The notes: generated from the sequence alone by a model not told the origin. Counted from the first letter of the stretch, positions 1 through 6,012 are shown. The stretch is DNA of 6,665 nt from Bacilli bacterium (GCA_016298185.1 JAEDDA010000037.1:1-6665); one strand, 5' to 3'. Program-made: numbers and translations.

Positions 1-46
1 TCTATCACAAGTGTACGGAAACTTCTTCATTAAACCTGTTGAATAA
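1..46 (+). CDS. C-terminal end of a probable protein-coding gene entering from the left
   Basis: One frame is open from the window edge to a TAA at 44-46 and reads LSQVYGNFFIKPVE. Another frame stops at 31-33. A U-tailed hairpin begins 10 bases after this stop, as expected just behind a gene, which is the main reason to choose this frame. Only 14 residues are visible and I do not recognise the protein. It could also be untranslated sequence. Confidence 0.4.
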   Translation, partial: LSQVYGNFFIKPVE

Positions 47-49
47 TAA

Positions 50-80
50 AAAAATTGGCTGAGAAATCAGCCTTTTATTT
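50..80. terminator. Bidirectional intrinsic terminator
   Basis: GGCTGA (57-62), loop GAAA (63-66) and TCAGCC (67-72) form a perfect 6-bp stem. A T-rich run follows on the plus strand and an A-run precedes it, which becomes a U-tract on the minus strand. It can therefore end both the gene entering from the left and the minus-strand tRNA-Ser, whose 3' end lies at 90. Confidence 0.85.
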
Positions 81-89
81 TTCCCTTTT

Positions 90-180
90 TGGCGGAGAAG
101 ATGGGGTTCGAACCCATGCGAGACTTGCATCTCCTAGCAGTTTTCGAAACTGCCCCCTTGAGCCGCTTGGGTACTTCTCC
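90..180 (-). tRNA. tRNA-Ser(CGA)
   Basis: Read on the minus strand, acceptor arms GGAGAAG and CTTCTCC pair over 7 bp (180-174 with 100-94), with discriminator G and an encoded CCA at 92-90. The anticodon stem GCAGT/ACTGC encloses loop TTCGAAA, giving anticodon CGA, which reads UCG. The T arm is ATGGG-TTCGAAC-CCCAT. A long variable arm follows the anticodon stem, typical of class II serine tRNAs, and the total of 91 nt fits. The UCG-specific isoacceptor is dispensable when a UGA isoacceptor exists, so its presence argues against an extremely reduced genome. Confidence 0.96.
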
Positions 181-189
181 AGTGGTGGT

Positions 190-198
190 ATTATAACA
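190..198 (-). promoter_or_regulatory. Extended -10 promoter of tRNA-Ser(CGA)
   Basis: On the minus strand TATAAT (195-190) is preceded by TG plus one base, a perfect extended -10 element. It ends 9 bases before the first tRNA base. No good -35 is visible at the 17-bp position, which an extended -10 tolerates. It is divergent from the lipoprotein promoter. Confidence 0.7.
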
Positions 199-231
199 TA
201 ATTTATGATAGGTGTATCTCACTTCGCTAAT

Positions 232-260
232 TTGATTTATTAATTATGCGTGTATACAAT
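232..260 (+). promoter_or_regulatory. Promoter of the lipoprotein operon
   Basis: TTGATT (232-237) and TACAAT (255-260) are separated by exactly 17 bp, a good sigma-A-type match. Transcription would begin near 267, leaving a leader of about 30 nt that contains a perfect 12-bp palindrome (273-284) and the ribosome binding site of the first lipoprotein. Confidence 0.55.
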
Positions 261-272
261 ATATGTATATAA

Positions 273-284
273 GCGTTTAAACGC
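273..284. repeat. Perfect 12-bp palindrome in the lipoprotein leader
   Basis: GCGTTTAAACGC is self-complementary. It lies just after the predicted transcription start and directly abuts the ribosome binding site (286-292). It could be a repressor operator, but it is too loopless to be a useful RNA hairpin. No regulator is identified in the window. Confidence 0.5.
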
Positions 285-296
285 GAGGGGGGTTTT

Positions 297-1262
297 ATGA
301 ATAAACTTAAAGTTATTCCATTTCTTGCTTTAGTGGCAATGCTTTCCGCATGTAATGTGAAGAGCACCGCTAAAATGAAGAAATATTCCAATCAAGTAGA
401 TTGCGCTACTTGGAAACAAAATTTCGAAGCTCAAAATAGCGACGAAGAAGAAGTAAACGGAGGCGATATAGGCATGACCGCTTCTATTTACACAGAAACC
501 ATCGACAAAACCGTTTTAAACGACAAAGTTTTGGATAATGAAGAAATTATTGCAACCGGAACAATGAATGGCCTATACGACAAGGACAATGATGTTGGCA
601 CTCTTACCACTGATGCGGAAATGAAAATTACGCAAAAAGATTCGATTTATGATCAAAGTATGACCATGAAAGGAAATGGTTCCCGCACTTATCAAAAAGG
701 AACAATCGAAAGCCAAGATAAGACTTTAGCGATCGATGAAGCACATAAGACTTATTATGTTGCAGGAAATTATAGCGAAGGCTCAGTTTATTCTGCAATT
801 ATGGGAGTAGCAATTATGCCATTAATGGTGGTCACTATGCTTCCAGCATCATATGAAACGGCTAGCGAAGAAGAGAAAGCTAATTATTCCTTCTACCAAG
901 ACGGAAATGTTTTTACCGCTAAATACGTGGAAACAGAAGAAACACAAAAAACAACTATAATCGGTTCTGAGACAGTACCTTACATGAGTAGGAAAACAAC
1001 CTCCACATCAGTGGCACAATGTTACACTACAAAGAAAAGTGGTAGGACAGTGGCTATGTATCTTAATATGGAAACTATTGAAGAGGAAGTAAGCACCTTT
1101 TTAATCGATTATGACAAATACGCCAAAGACACTGTTAGAACAGAAGCCCAACATAGTATTCTCAACGTTAAGATAGAACTCAAAAATGTTGATTTAAATC
1201 CAATTGATTTTACTAATTACACATTAGGTGAAGGTAATGGCTCAATTATGGGTGAATTCTAA
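297..1262 (+). CDS. Putative lipoprotein of unknown function (first of a tandem pair)
   Basis: A secreted, lipid-anchored protein of 321 aa. The N terminus has Lys3-5 charges, a hydrophobic stretch and the lipobox LSAC with Cys19, predicting cleavage by signal peptidase II and anchoring to the outer face of the membrane. The mature part is rich in Glu, Thr and Lys and looks beta-rich. It keeps two other clear Cys positions, one in KYSNQVDC (Cys36) and one in VAQC. A mid-protein hydrophobic run (SAIMGVAIMPLMVV) precedes PASYETASEEEK. These landmarks recur in the next gene, so the two are paralogues. The start ATG follows AGGGGGG (286-292) with a short spacer. The next gene begins 20 bases after this stop. 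The family is not recognised and no function is assigned. Confidence 0.9.
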   Translation: MNKLKVIPFLALVAMLSACNVKSTAKMKKYSNQVDCATWKQNFEAQNSDEEEVNGGDIGMTASIYTETIDKTVLNDKVLDNEEIIATGTMNGLYDKDNDVGTLTTDAEMKITQKDSIYDQSMTMKGNGSRTYQKGTIESQDKTLAIDEAHKTYYVAGNYSEGSVYSAIMGVAIMPLMVVTMLPASYETASEEEKANYSFYQDGNVFTAKYVETEETQKTTIIGSETVPYMSRKTTSTSVAQCYTTKKSGRTVAMYLNMETIEEEVSTFLIDYDKYAKDTVRTEAQHSILNVKIELKNVDLNPIDFTNYTLGEGNGSIMGEF

Positions 1263-1266
1263 TAGT

Positions 1267-1272
1267 AAGGAG
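1267..1272 (+). promoter_or_regulatory. Shine-Dalgarno deciding the start of the second lipoprotein
   Basis: AAGGAG lies 9 bases before the ATG at 1282. It rules out the longer reading from ATG 1228, which would place 18 charged residues before the signal peptide and overlap the upstream gene. Confidence 0.85.
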
Positions 1273-1281
1273 AGAAGAAAT

Positions 1282-2253
1282 ATGAAAATGATGAAAGTTT
1301 TACCATCTGTCATTCTTGCTTCTTTATTAATGACAGGTTGCACCTCAAAAGCTAGTGAAAGTTATAACACCAAAAAATACAAAAACGAAGTCACTTGTGC
1401 AGAATTCTATGAAGCATATAACAAAGGTACCGCAGAAACCACAAAGATTCCAGCTGTGATTCCTTCACAAGGTTTTGACGTATCAATCGAAGGATCTTCA
1501 AAAAGTGTTAATAGCTTGAGGTCTACATATAATGGCAAGCAACGTCTAAGAATTGACTCTTCTACCAATGAACAAATTATTGCGGAATACGATGCTGATA
1601 ATAGAATGGGCCATTCTAAAGTGAATTCCACAATGAAGCTTGAATATGGAATGCAATATGACGAAATGGTGGAAACCGCAACTCAAACAATCGCAGGGGA
1701 ATTCTACGGTAAAGAAACCGAAAAAGGTCCAACCGAATACGTTATTAATATTGCTTCTGTATTAGACGAAAAAGTTTCAACTATTAATAATACATCCGCT
1801 ACTTTTGCTTCCGCGTTCTTTACCCGCGCTATACAAAAATTAGGTTTCCAGTTAATACCTGTTATTTCTCCAGCTTCTTATGAAGCCATGAGCGAAGAAC
1901 AAAAGAATCAAATTAAATTCTTTCACGATAATAATGTTTTCACTGTTGTTGTTGCCGTAAACGATGAAGGTGAAGATACAAATACTAGATACACTTCTGA
2001 AAATACATTGGTGGCACAAGTTACATTTGCGGAAAACAAGTTCTCATATGTTATTAAAAATGAGTCCAAAAGAGAAACAACCTATTTGCAAGATTATGAT
2101 GAATTTTTAAAGGATGAAGTTTCTATCGAAAAAACAAGTGTCTATTGTAAAGCCACAATTGACACCAGTGATATTTCTTTAGAATTTGATTATTCTAATT
2201 ACGGAAATGGCAATTACAATGTTTATTCCATGTTGCCAAGCTTAGGGTTCTAA
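1282..2253 (+). CDS. Putative lipoprotein of unknown function (second of a tandem pair)
   Basis: A 323-aa lipoprotein starting at ATG 1282, with the signal peptide MKMMKVLPSVILASLLMTGC; the lipobox LMTGC gives lipidated Cys20. Similarity to the upstream product runs the whole length: KYKNEVTC against KYSNQVDC, PASYEAMSEEQK against PASYETASEEEK, DNNVFT against DGNVFT, VAQ near the same place, QDYDEFLKDEV against IDYDKYAKDTV, and a C-terminal DYSNYGNGN against DFTNYTLGEGN. The pair probably arose by an old tandem duplication, since identity is low outside these blocks. It is cotranscribed with the upstream gene across a 19-nt gap, and a strong terminator follows. I recognise no ligand-binding or enzymatic motif. 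A substrate-binding, envelope or host-interaction role would be guesswork. Confidence 0.92.
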   Translation: MKMMKVLPSVILASLLMTGCTSKASESYNTKKYKNEVTCAEFYEAYNKGTAETTKIPAVIPSQGFDVSIEGSSKSVNSLRSTYNGKQRLRIDSSTNEQIIAEYDADNRMGHSKVNSTMKLEYGMQYDEMVETATQTIAGEFYGKETEKGPTEYVINIASVLDEKVSTINNTSATFASAFFTRAIQKLGFQLIPVISPASYEAMSEEQKNQIKFFHDNNVFTVVVAVNDEGEDTNTRYTSENTLVAQVTFAENKFSYVIKNESKRETTYLQDYDEFLKDEVSIEKTSVYCKATIDTSDISLEFDYSNYGNGNYNVYSMLPSLGF

Positions 2254-2272
2254 TCTAATTAACTAAAATAAG

Positions 2273-2302
2273 AGACCATCAATTCGTTGGTGGTCTTTTT
2301 CT
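2273..2302 (+). terminator. Intrinsic terminator of the lipoprotein operon
   Basis: AGACCATCAA (2273-2282) pairs with TTGGTGGTCT (2287-2296) over 10 bp with one G.U, closing a TTCG tetraloop (2283-2286). A run of Ts follows to 2300. It begins 19 bases after the TAA of the second lipoprotein. Confidence 0.92.
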
Positions 2303-2325
2303 TTATCTAACAATTAGTCTTTCTT

Positions 2326-2348
2326 ATTTGACTTTTTTATAGTCAAAT
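2326..2348. repeat. 8-bp inverted repeat, candidate operator of the proS operon
   Basis: ATTTGACT (2326-2333) and AGTCAAAT (2341-2348) are perfect inverted arms around a 7-base T-rich spacer. The right arm overlaps the candidate -35 element. As RNA it would be a hairpin without a useful U tail, so a protein-binding site fits better. No cognate regulator is visible here. Confidence 0.5.
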
Positions 2349-2368
2349 TAAAGGGGTTTAATTATAAT
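2340..2368 (+). promoter_or_regulatory. Promoter of the GGDEF/EAL-like gene and proS
   Basis: A perfect TATAAT (2363-2368) lies 17 bp behind TAGTCA (2340-2345, 4 of 6 matches to TTGACA). The better-looking TTGACT at 2328 is 29 bp away, too far. The predicted start of transcription, near 2375, is almost on the ATG at 2377, so the mRNA would be leaderless or nearly so. Confidence 0.65.
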
Positions 2369-2376
2369 ATTAAAGT

Positions 2377-4134
2377 ATGCAATGGTGGAATTTTAGCGAT
2401 CAAAGCTTTGTCACATTATTCGTAATAATTATATTATTACTTGTTGTTTTATCTATTGTTATTACCACACATTTTTTAGTGAATCGTTCTTTCGCTAGTT
2501 ACGACAAGAAACTCCACCAAGAGAGTATTTCCACTCGTATTTTTACGATTGATATGAAAAACAATAGTGTTATTTATTTCAACCGTAGCGATATGAAAAA
2601 TAAGAAAGAAATGGATATCGCTAGTTTCTATTTCCGTTTCCACCAAAACGATACTGATAAAGTTAAACAATGGATTTTATCAATTATTGAGAATCCAAAA
2701 ACCGCTGATCAATACTTAGAAGCGGATGTTGTTGTTAATCGTGGGAAAGCGACATATTTCTCATTATTGAAACTCATTAAATACGATCCAAAGGTGAGAA
2801 TCATCCACCTTGAAAGTCATATCTTAAAATATATTACTCCTACAAACTTCTCTTTTAAGAAGAAAGGCGCGCTTTCTGGTGTGGTTAAGAGAAGTGTTAT
2901 GAAAGGTATTATTTCTAAAGGAAAATCTTTAAGAGGATTTACTTTTGCTATTCGCTTCTTCTATATCCGTCAAAAAGCTCTTTCTAATGAGAAGATTGAA
3001 AGATATATGATGATGACTCTTAAAAATGAAATCTATCCATATGCTTCTAATAGACGTGAACCACGTCAAATTTTAGATGAAAGTGGAAGTGAAGTTATCT
3101 TATTTGACTTACATTTATCTAGCCGTGATGAAGCTATGCATTTAGCGGCGTCAATCTGTCACTCCTTAAAGAAATGCATCGGTGTTAATGGTTACGCTGA
3201 TTCTGTCAATTTAGCCATCGGTGTTGTGGAAAACGCACAATATTATCAAGACTTCGATATGATTGTCCAAAAAGCCCAAGAAGCTTGTATTACCGCTCAA
3301 CAAAATGGACAAGATGTTTTCATCTATCAAAAGAGTCGTGGACCAATGAGCCAAGAACTTAACAAATTCAATCAAGAAGTTGATAGATTACTCGACAATA
3401 ATAACTTACGTTATTTATATCGACCTATTATCGATACCTCACGCACAGGCACAGCGTTCGGGTATTTTGAATATGTACGTGCCTATAACTCACCGTTCTC
3501 ATCCTTTGCTGAAATGAGTAAATACGCAGCTAAAGTCGGCAAGAATAGAGAACTATTTGCCAATATCGCAAAGACAGTTATTCCAAAGTTTGCTAGTGAG
3601 AAACCAAGCCAAACATGTCGTTTATTCTTATCAGTATCAATGATGGATATCGACCATATGGCGGAAATCTTACCGCAAATCCCTCAATCCAAAGATGTGA
3701 AACTAGTTCTCGTCTTTGATGAGCATGAAGTTAATGAGAACGCTATGGAACTTGATCTTCTCAATGCTTCTTTAAGAAAATTTAGAGATTTGGGCTATGA
3801 AATAGCGCTTCTATTAAAAGATAAGAACCTATTACTTGATCCGTCAGTTTATGAAAACTTCGATTACTTCGTTGCTGGCGCGGCAATGATGGGTGAAATT
3901 AAAAAGAATAATCGTGTAAGATTATCTATCCATACATTAATCGAACAATTATTAGTGTATAACCAACCAATTATCGCCACAGACTTAGAAGGTTGGCCAG
4001 CGGTTGAGTTAATTATCAAGGCTGGTGTCCCAATCGTTTCTAGTGAAGCGATAAGCCCATCTAATGACATGCTCCTCCCAGTGGAGAGAAAGAAAGTCAT
4101 TAGATTACATCAAATGTACGAAACGTTCCGTTAG
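2377..4134 (+). CDS. Membrane-anchored PAS-like/GGDEF-like/EAL-like protein with degenerate catalytic sites
   Basis: A 585-aa protein with one N-terminal transmembrane segment (about residues 11-35). A PAS-like region follows (about 48-155, with FHQNDTDKVKQWI resembling the PAS HPDD helix), then a GGDEF-fold region (about 185-318) and an EAL-fold region (about 325-585). The GGDEF signature is reduced to SGSEV (236-240), though the domain ending (AIGVV...IVQKAQEACITAQQNGQ) is typical. In the EAL part only Glu365 of the EAL motif (FEYVRAY) and Glu538 (ATDLE, normally AEGVE) survive. The usual Asn is Phe417, the Glu of EITE is Val446, the DD pair is LL (479-480), and the KID Lys is Val499. It is therefore very unlikely to make or cleave cyclic-di-GMP; a receptor or scaffold role is inference. 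No other in-frame start is available. The only G-rich SD-like stretch (AAGGGG) is 20 bases before the ATG, too far. The stop overlaps the proS Shine-Dalgarno. Confidence 0.88.
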   Translation: MQWWNFSDQSFVTLFVIIILLLVVLSIVITTHFLVNRSFASYDKKLHQESISTRIFTIDMKNNSVIYFNRSDMKNKKEMDIASFYFRFHQNDTDKVKQWILSIIENPKTADQYLEADVVVNRGKATYFSLLKLIKYDPKVRIIHLESHILKYITPTNFSFKKKGALSGVVKRSVMKGIISKGKSLRGFTFAIRFFYIRQKALSNEKIERYMMMTLKNEIYPYASNRREPRQILDESGSEVILFDLHLSSRDEAMHLAASICHSLKKCIGVNGYADSVNLAIGVVENAQYYQDFDMIVQKAQEACITAQQNGQDVFIYQKSRGPMSQELNKFNQEVDRLLDNNNLRYLYRPIIDTSRTGTAFGYFEYVRAYNSPFSSFAEMSKYAAKVGKNRELFANIAKTVIPKFASEKPSQTCRLFLSVSMMDIDHMAEILPQIPQSKDVKLVLVFDEHEVNENAMELDLLNASLRKFRDLGYEIALLLKDKNLLLDPSVYENFDYFVAGAAMMGEIKKNNRVRLSIHTLIEQLLVYNQPIIATDLEGWPAVELIIKAGVPIVSSEAISPSNDMLLPVERKKVIRLHQMYETFR

Positions 4135-4137
4135 GAG
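4133..4137 (+). promoter_or_regulatory. proS Shine-Dalgarno overlapping the upstream stop codon
   Basis: AGGAG shares its AG with the TAG stop (4132-4134) of the preceding gene and lies 11 bases before the proS ATG at 4149. Ribosomes terminating on the first gene can hand over to proS, suggesting coupled translation. Confidence 0.8.
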
Positions 4138-4148
4138 AAATATATTAT

Positions 4149-5585
4149 ATGGAAAACAAACAAATCAAAAATCAAGCTATTACTAGACAAGAAGATGACT
4201 TTGCTCAGTGGTACACTGATGTCGTCAAAAAAGCAGAATTAATGGATTATTCATCCGTTAAAGGTTTTATTATTTATCGTCCTTATAGCTATGCTATTTG
4301 GGAAGAAATTCAAAACTACTTAAATAAGAGATTTAAAGAAACTGGTCATGAAAACGTTTATATGCCAACAGTTATCCCAACCTCTTTACTACAAAAAGAA
4401 AAGGATCACATTGAAGGCTTTGCGCCAGAATGCTTAATCGCTAATATCGGTGGTGGACAAGAATTAGATGATCCTCTTATCATCACTCCAACAAGTGAAA
4501 CATTATTCTGCGAACACTACGCTAAAATCATTAAGAGCTATAGAGATTTACCAAAACTCTATAACCAATGGAGAAGCGTTGTGAGATGGGAAAAGACTAC
4601 CCGTCCATTCCTTAGAGGTGCGGAATTCTTATGGCAAGAAGGTCATACCATGCACGAAAGCGAAGAAGAAGCTCGCACCGAAACATTAAAGATGCTTGAA
4701 ATCTATGATGATTTAGGTAGAGATGTATTAGCTATTCCTTTTATCAAAGGAAGAAAGACCGAAAAAGAAAAATTTGCCGGTGCTTTAGAAACATATTCAA
4801 TCGAAGCTTTGATGCCAGATGGAAAGGCCTTACAAAGCGGTACCACACATTACTTTGGTCAAGGATTTGCTAAAGCCTTTGGAATTCAGTTCCAAGGTAG
4901 AGATGGCAAACTAGAAAACCCATATCAAACATCATGGGGTGTTAGTACACGTTTATTAGGCGCGATTATCATGGTGCATGGTGATGATAATGGTTTAGTC
5001 TTGCCTCCATATGTCGCACCTGTTCAAGCAGTGGTTATCCCAGTGGCACAACAAAAACCAGGCGTTATTCCTGCTGCACGTGAATTAGAGAAACTCTTAA
5101 GAGAAGCGGGAATTAGAGTGAAACTTGATGAGTCTGATAAGACACCAGGTTGGAAATTCTCTGAATATGAAATGAAAGGCGTCCCAATCCGTGTTGAAAT
5201 TGGTCCAAGAGATATCGAAAACGGTGTTGTTACATTAGCCAAGAGAAACACAGGTGAAAAAATTTCTGTAAAGAAAGAAGACATGGTGGAAACAGTGAAG
5301 AACTTAATTCCACAAATTCATAAGGAAATGTATGAAAAAGCCTACAAGTATTTATTAGAACATGTCACTGAAGTTCACGACTTAAAAGAACTCGACAAAG
5401 CTTTAGAAAAAGGCGGCTACGCGAAGATGATGTGGTGTGGTGATGAAGCTTGTGAAAACAAGATTAAAGAACTCACAACCGCCACTGCAAGATGCTTGCC
5501 ATTTAATCAAATGGCCTTTGGTGATACTTGCCCTGTCTGTGGCAAAAAAGCCAAAAAAGTTGTCCTCTTTGCAAAAGCATATTAA
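4149..5585 (+). CDS. proS: Prolyl-tRNA synthetase (archaeal/eukaryotic-like short type)
   Basis: Cytoplasmic class II aminoacyl-tRNA synthetase that activates proline with ATP and charges tRNA-Pro. Its 478 aa match the short type without the inserted editing domain of the E. coli-type enzyme. Visible landmarks are TPTSE (113-117), motif 2 within RWEKTTRPFLRGAEFLWQEG (146-165), the proline-site segment around GTTHYFGQGF (231-240) and motif 3 around GVSTRLLGAI (264-273). An anticodon-binding domain follows (about 290-390). The C-terminal zinc-type domain has Cys430-x4-Cys435 and Cys461-x2-Cys464, and the chain ends in Tyr, as in the Thermus/archaeal group. It is the second gene of an operon, 14 bases behind the GGDEF/EAL-like gene and with no promoter of its own seen. 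Leu codons are TTA, CTT and CTC without CTG, and no ATA is used. Confidence 0.98.
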   Translation: MENKQIKNQAITRQEDDFAQWYTDVVKKAELMDYSSVKGFIIYRPYSYAIWEEIQNYLNKRFKETGHENVYMPTVIPTSLLQKEKDHIEGFAPECLIANIGGGQELDDPLIITPTSETLFCEHYAKIIKSYRDLPKLYNQWRSVVRWEKTTRPFLRGAEFLWQEGHTMHESEEEARTETLKMLEIYDDLGRDVLAIPFIKGRKTEKEKFAGALETYSIEALMPDGKALQSGTTHYFGQGFAKAFGIQFQGRDGKLENPYQTSWGVSTRLLGAIIMVHGDDNGLVLPPYVAPVQAVVIPVAQQKPGVIPAARELEKLLREAGIRVKLDESDKTPGWKFSEYEMKGVPIRVEIGPRDIENGVVTLAKRNTGEKISVKKEDMVETVKNLIPQIHKEMYEKAYKYLLEHVTEVHDLKELDKALEKGGYAKMMWCGDEACENKIKELTTATARCLPFNQMAFGDTCPVCGKKAKKVVLFAKAY

Positions 5586-5603
5586 AAATTATTTAATTTT
5601 AAT

Positions 5604-5629
5604 CGCTCATTATGTTAATATAGTGAGCG
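5604..5629 (+). terminator. Hairpin between proS and tRNA-Ser, possible weak terminator
   Basis: CGCTCATTAT (5604-5613) pairs with ATAGTGAGCG (5620-5629) over 10 bp with one G.U, around loop GTTAAT. Only two Ts follow, so it is a poor intrinsic terminator. It may instead stabilise the proS mRNA end, with readthrough producing the tRNA. It overlaps the candidate tRNA promoter. Confidence 0.45.
5613..5624 (+). promoter_or_regulatory. Candidate promoter of tRNA-Ser(GCU)
   Basis: TATAGT (5619-5624) matches the -10 consensus at 5 of 6 positions and would start transcription about 5 bases before the tRNA. TG-T-TAATAT (5613-5621) is an alternative extended -10. No convincing -35 is visible in the AT-rich sequence upstream, so cotranscription with proS is possible. 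Confidence 0.35.
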
Positions 5630-5636
5630 TTCACCT

Positions 5637-5727
5637 GGAGTAGTACCCAAGTTGGTGAAGGGGCTTCCCTGCTAAGGAAGTAGATCGGGTAACTGGTGCG
5701 AGAGTTCGAGTCTCTCCTACTCCGCCA
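5637..5727 (+). tRNA. tRNA-Ser(GCU)
   Basis: Acceptor arms GGAGTAG (5637-5643) and CTACTCC (5717-5723) pair over 7 bp, followed by discriminator G and an encoded CCA (5725-5727). The anticodon stem CTTCC/GGAAG encloses CTGCTAA, giving anticodon GCU, which reads AGU and AGC. The T arm is GAGAG-TTCGAGT-CTCTC, and the long variable arm is that of serine tRNAs. Length is 91 nt. It is the second serine isoacceptor in the window, on the opposite strand to the first. Confidence 0.97.
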
Positions 5728-5737
5728 TTAGAAAAGT

Positions 5738-5770
5738 AAAGGTTTGATACAAAAGTATTGAACCTTTTTT
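5738..5770 (+). terminator. Intrinsic terminator of tRNA-Ser(GCU)
   Basis: AAAGGTTTGATAC (5738-5750) pairs with GTATTGAACCTTT (5755-5767) over 13 bp with two G.U pairs, around an AAAA loop. Ts continue to 5770. It starts 10 bases after the tRNA CCA. Confidence 0.9.
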
Positions 5771-5794
5771 CTTTGCATAATGGGAGTTAGTTCC

Positions 5795-5858
5795 TTTCTG
5801 CAAGCAAACAGTAGAGCCTTGTAGGAGTGCTTAATCGCACTTTTGCGGGGTTCTTTTT
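5795..5858 (+). promoter_or_regulatory. Two mutually exclusive hairpins, the second a U-tailed terminator
   Basis: A continuous 17-bp stem forms between 5814-5830 and 5837-5853 around loop TTAATC, followed by TTCTTTTT. Six of its pairs are G.U, so it works as RNA only from the plus strand. Upstream, TTTCTGCAAG (5795-5804) can pair with CTTGTAGGAG (5818-5827) over 10 bp with three G.U, using bases that belong to the terminator's 5' arm. This is the layout of an antiterminator/terminator switch. No known riboswitch core is recognised, no clear promoter precedes it, and it may simply be a second terminator. Confidence 0.5.
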
Positions 5859-5869
5859 ATAATAAATAA

Positions 5870-5902
5870 CTGCATAACGATAGGTCTATCTGCAAAACGA
5901 TA
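5870..5902. repeat. Direct repeat pair with an internal palindrome
   Basis: CTGCATAACGATA (5870-5882) and CTGCAAAACGATA (5890-5902) agree at 12 of 13 positions with a 20-bp period, about two helical turns. Between them GATAG-GT-CTATC (5879-5890) is a perfect inverted repeat. The arrangement suggests a regulatory protein site upstream of the next gene. Otherwise the 240-base gap between 5771 and 6012 holds no gene that I can support. Confidence 0.4.
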
Positions 5903-5945
5903 AATATTGATACGGGATTTTTTCGTTATATGGTAAGTGAATGTA

Positions 5946-5974
5946 TTAAAAAAATGCGAAATTTGTGCTATAAA
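5946..5974 (+). promoter_or_regulatory. Promoter of the PPOX-family gene
   Basis: TG-C-TATAAA (5966-5974) is an extended -10, with TTAAAA (5946-5951) as -35 at 17 bp spacing. Transcription would start near 5981, leaving a short leader with GGAG at 6002-6005. Confidence 0.55.
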
Positions 5975-6012
5975 AAACTCATCAATAAATAAGAATTTGA
6001 CGGAGAAACAAA

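Noticed and set aside
1228..1281. Longer start (ATG 1228) for the second lipoprotein
   Set aside because: It overlaps the upstream gene, adds a charged stretch before a textbook signal peptide, and ignores the AAGGAG placed for ATG 1282.
5437..5643. 68-codon plus-strand frame overlapping the end of proS
   Set aside because: It lies inside the conserved zinc-domain coding region in another frame and runs into the tRNA gene; no ribosome binding site.
5637..5727. Duplicated tRNA 3' end as an integration attachment site
   Set aside because: I looked for a second copy of the tRNA 3' segment downstream to 6665 and did not see one.
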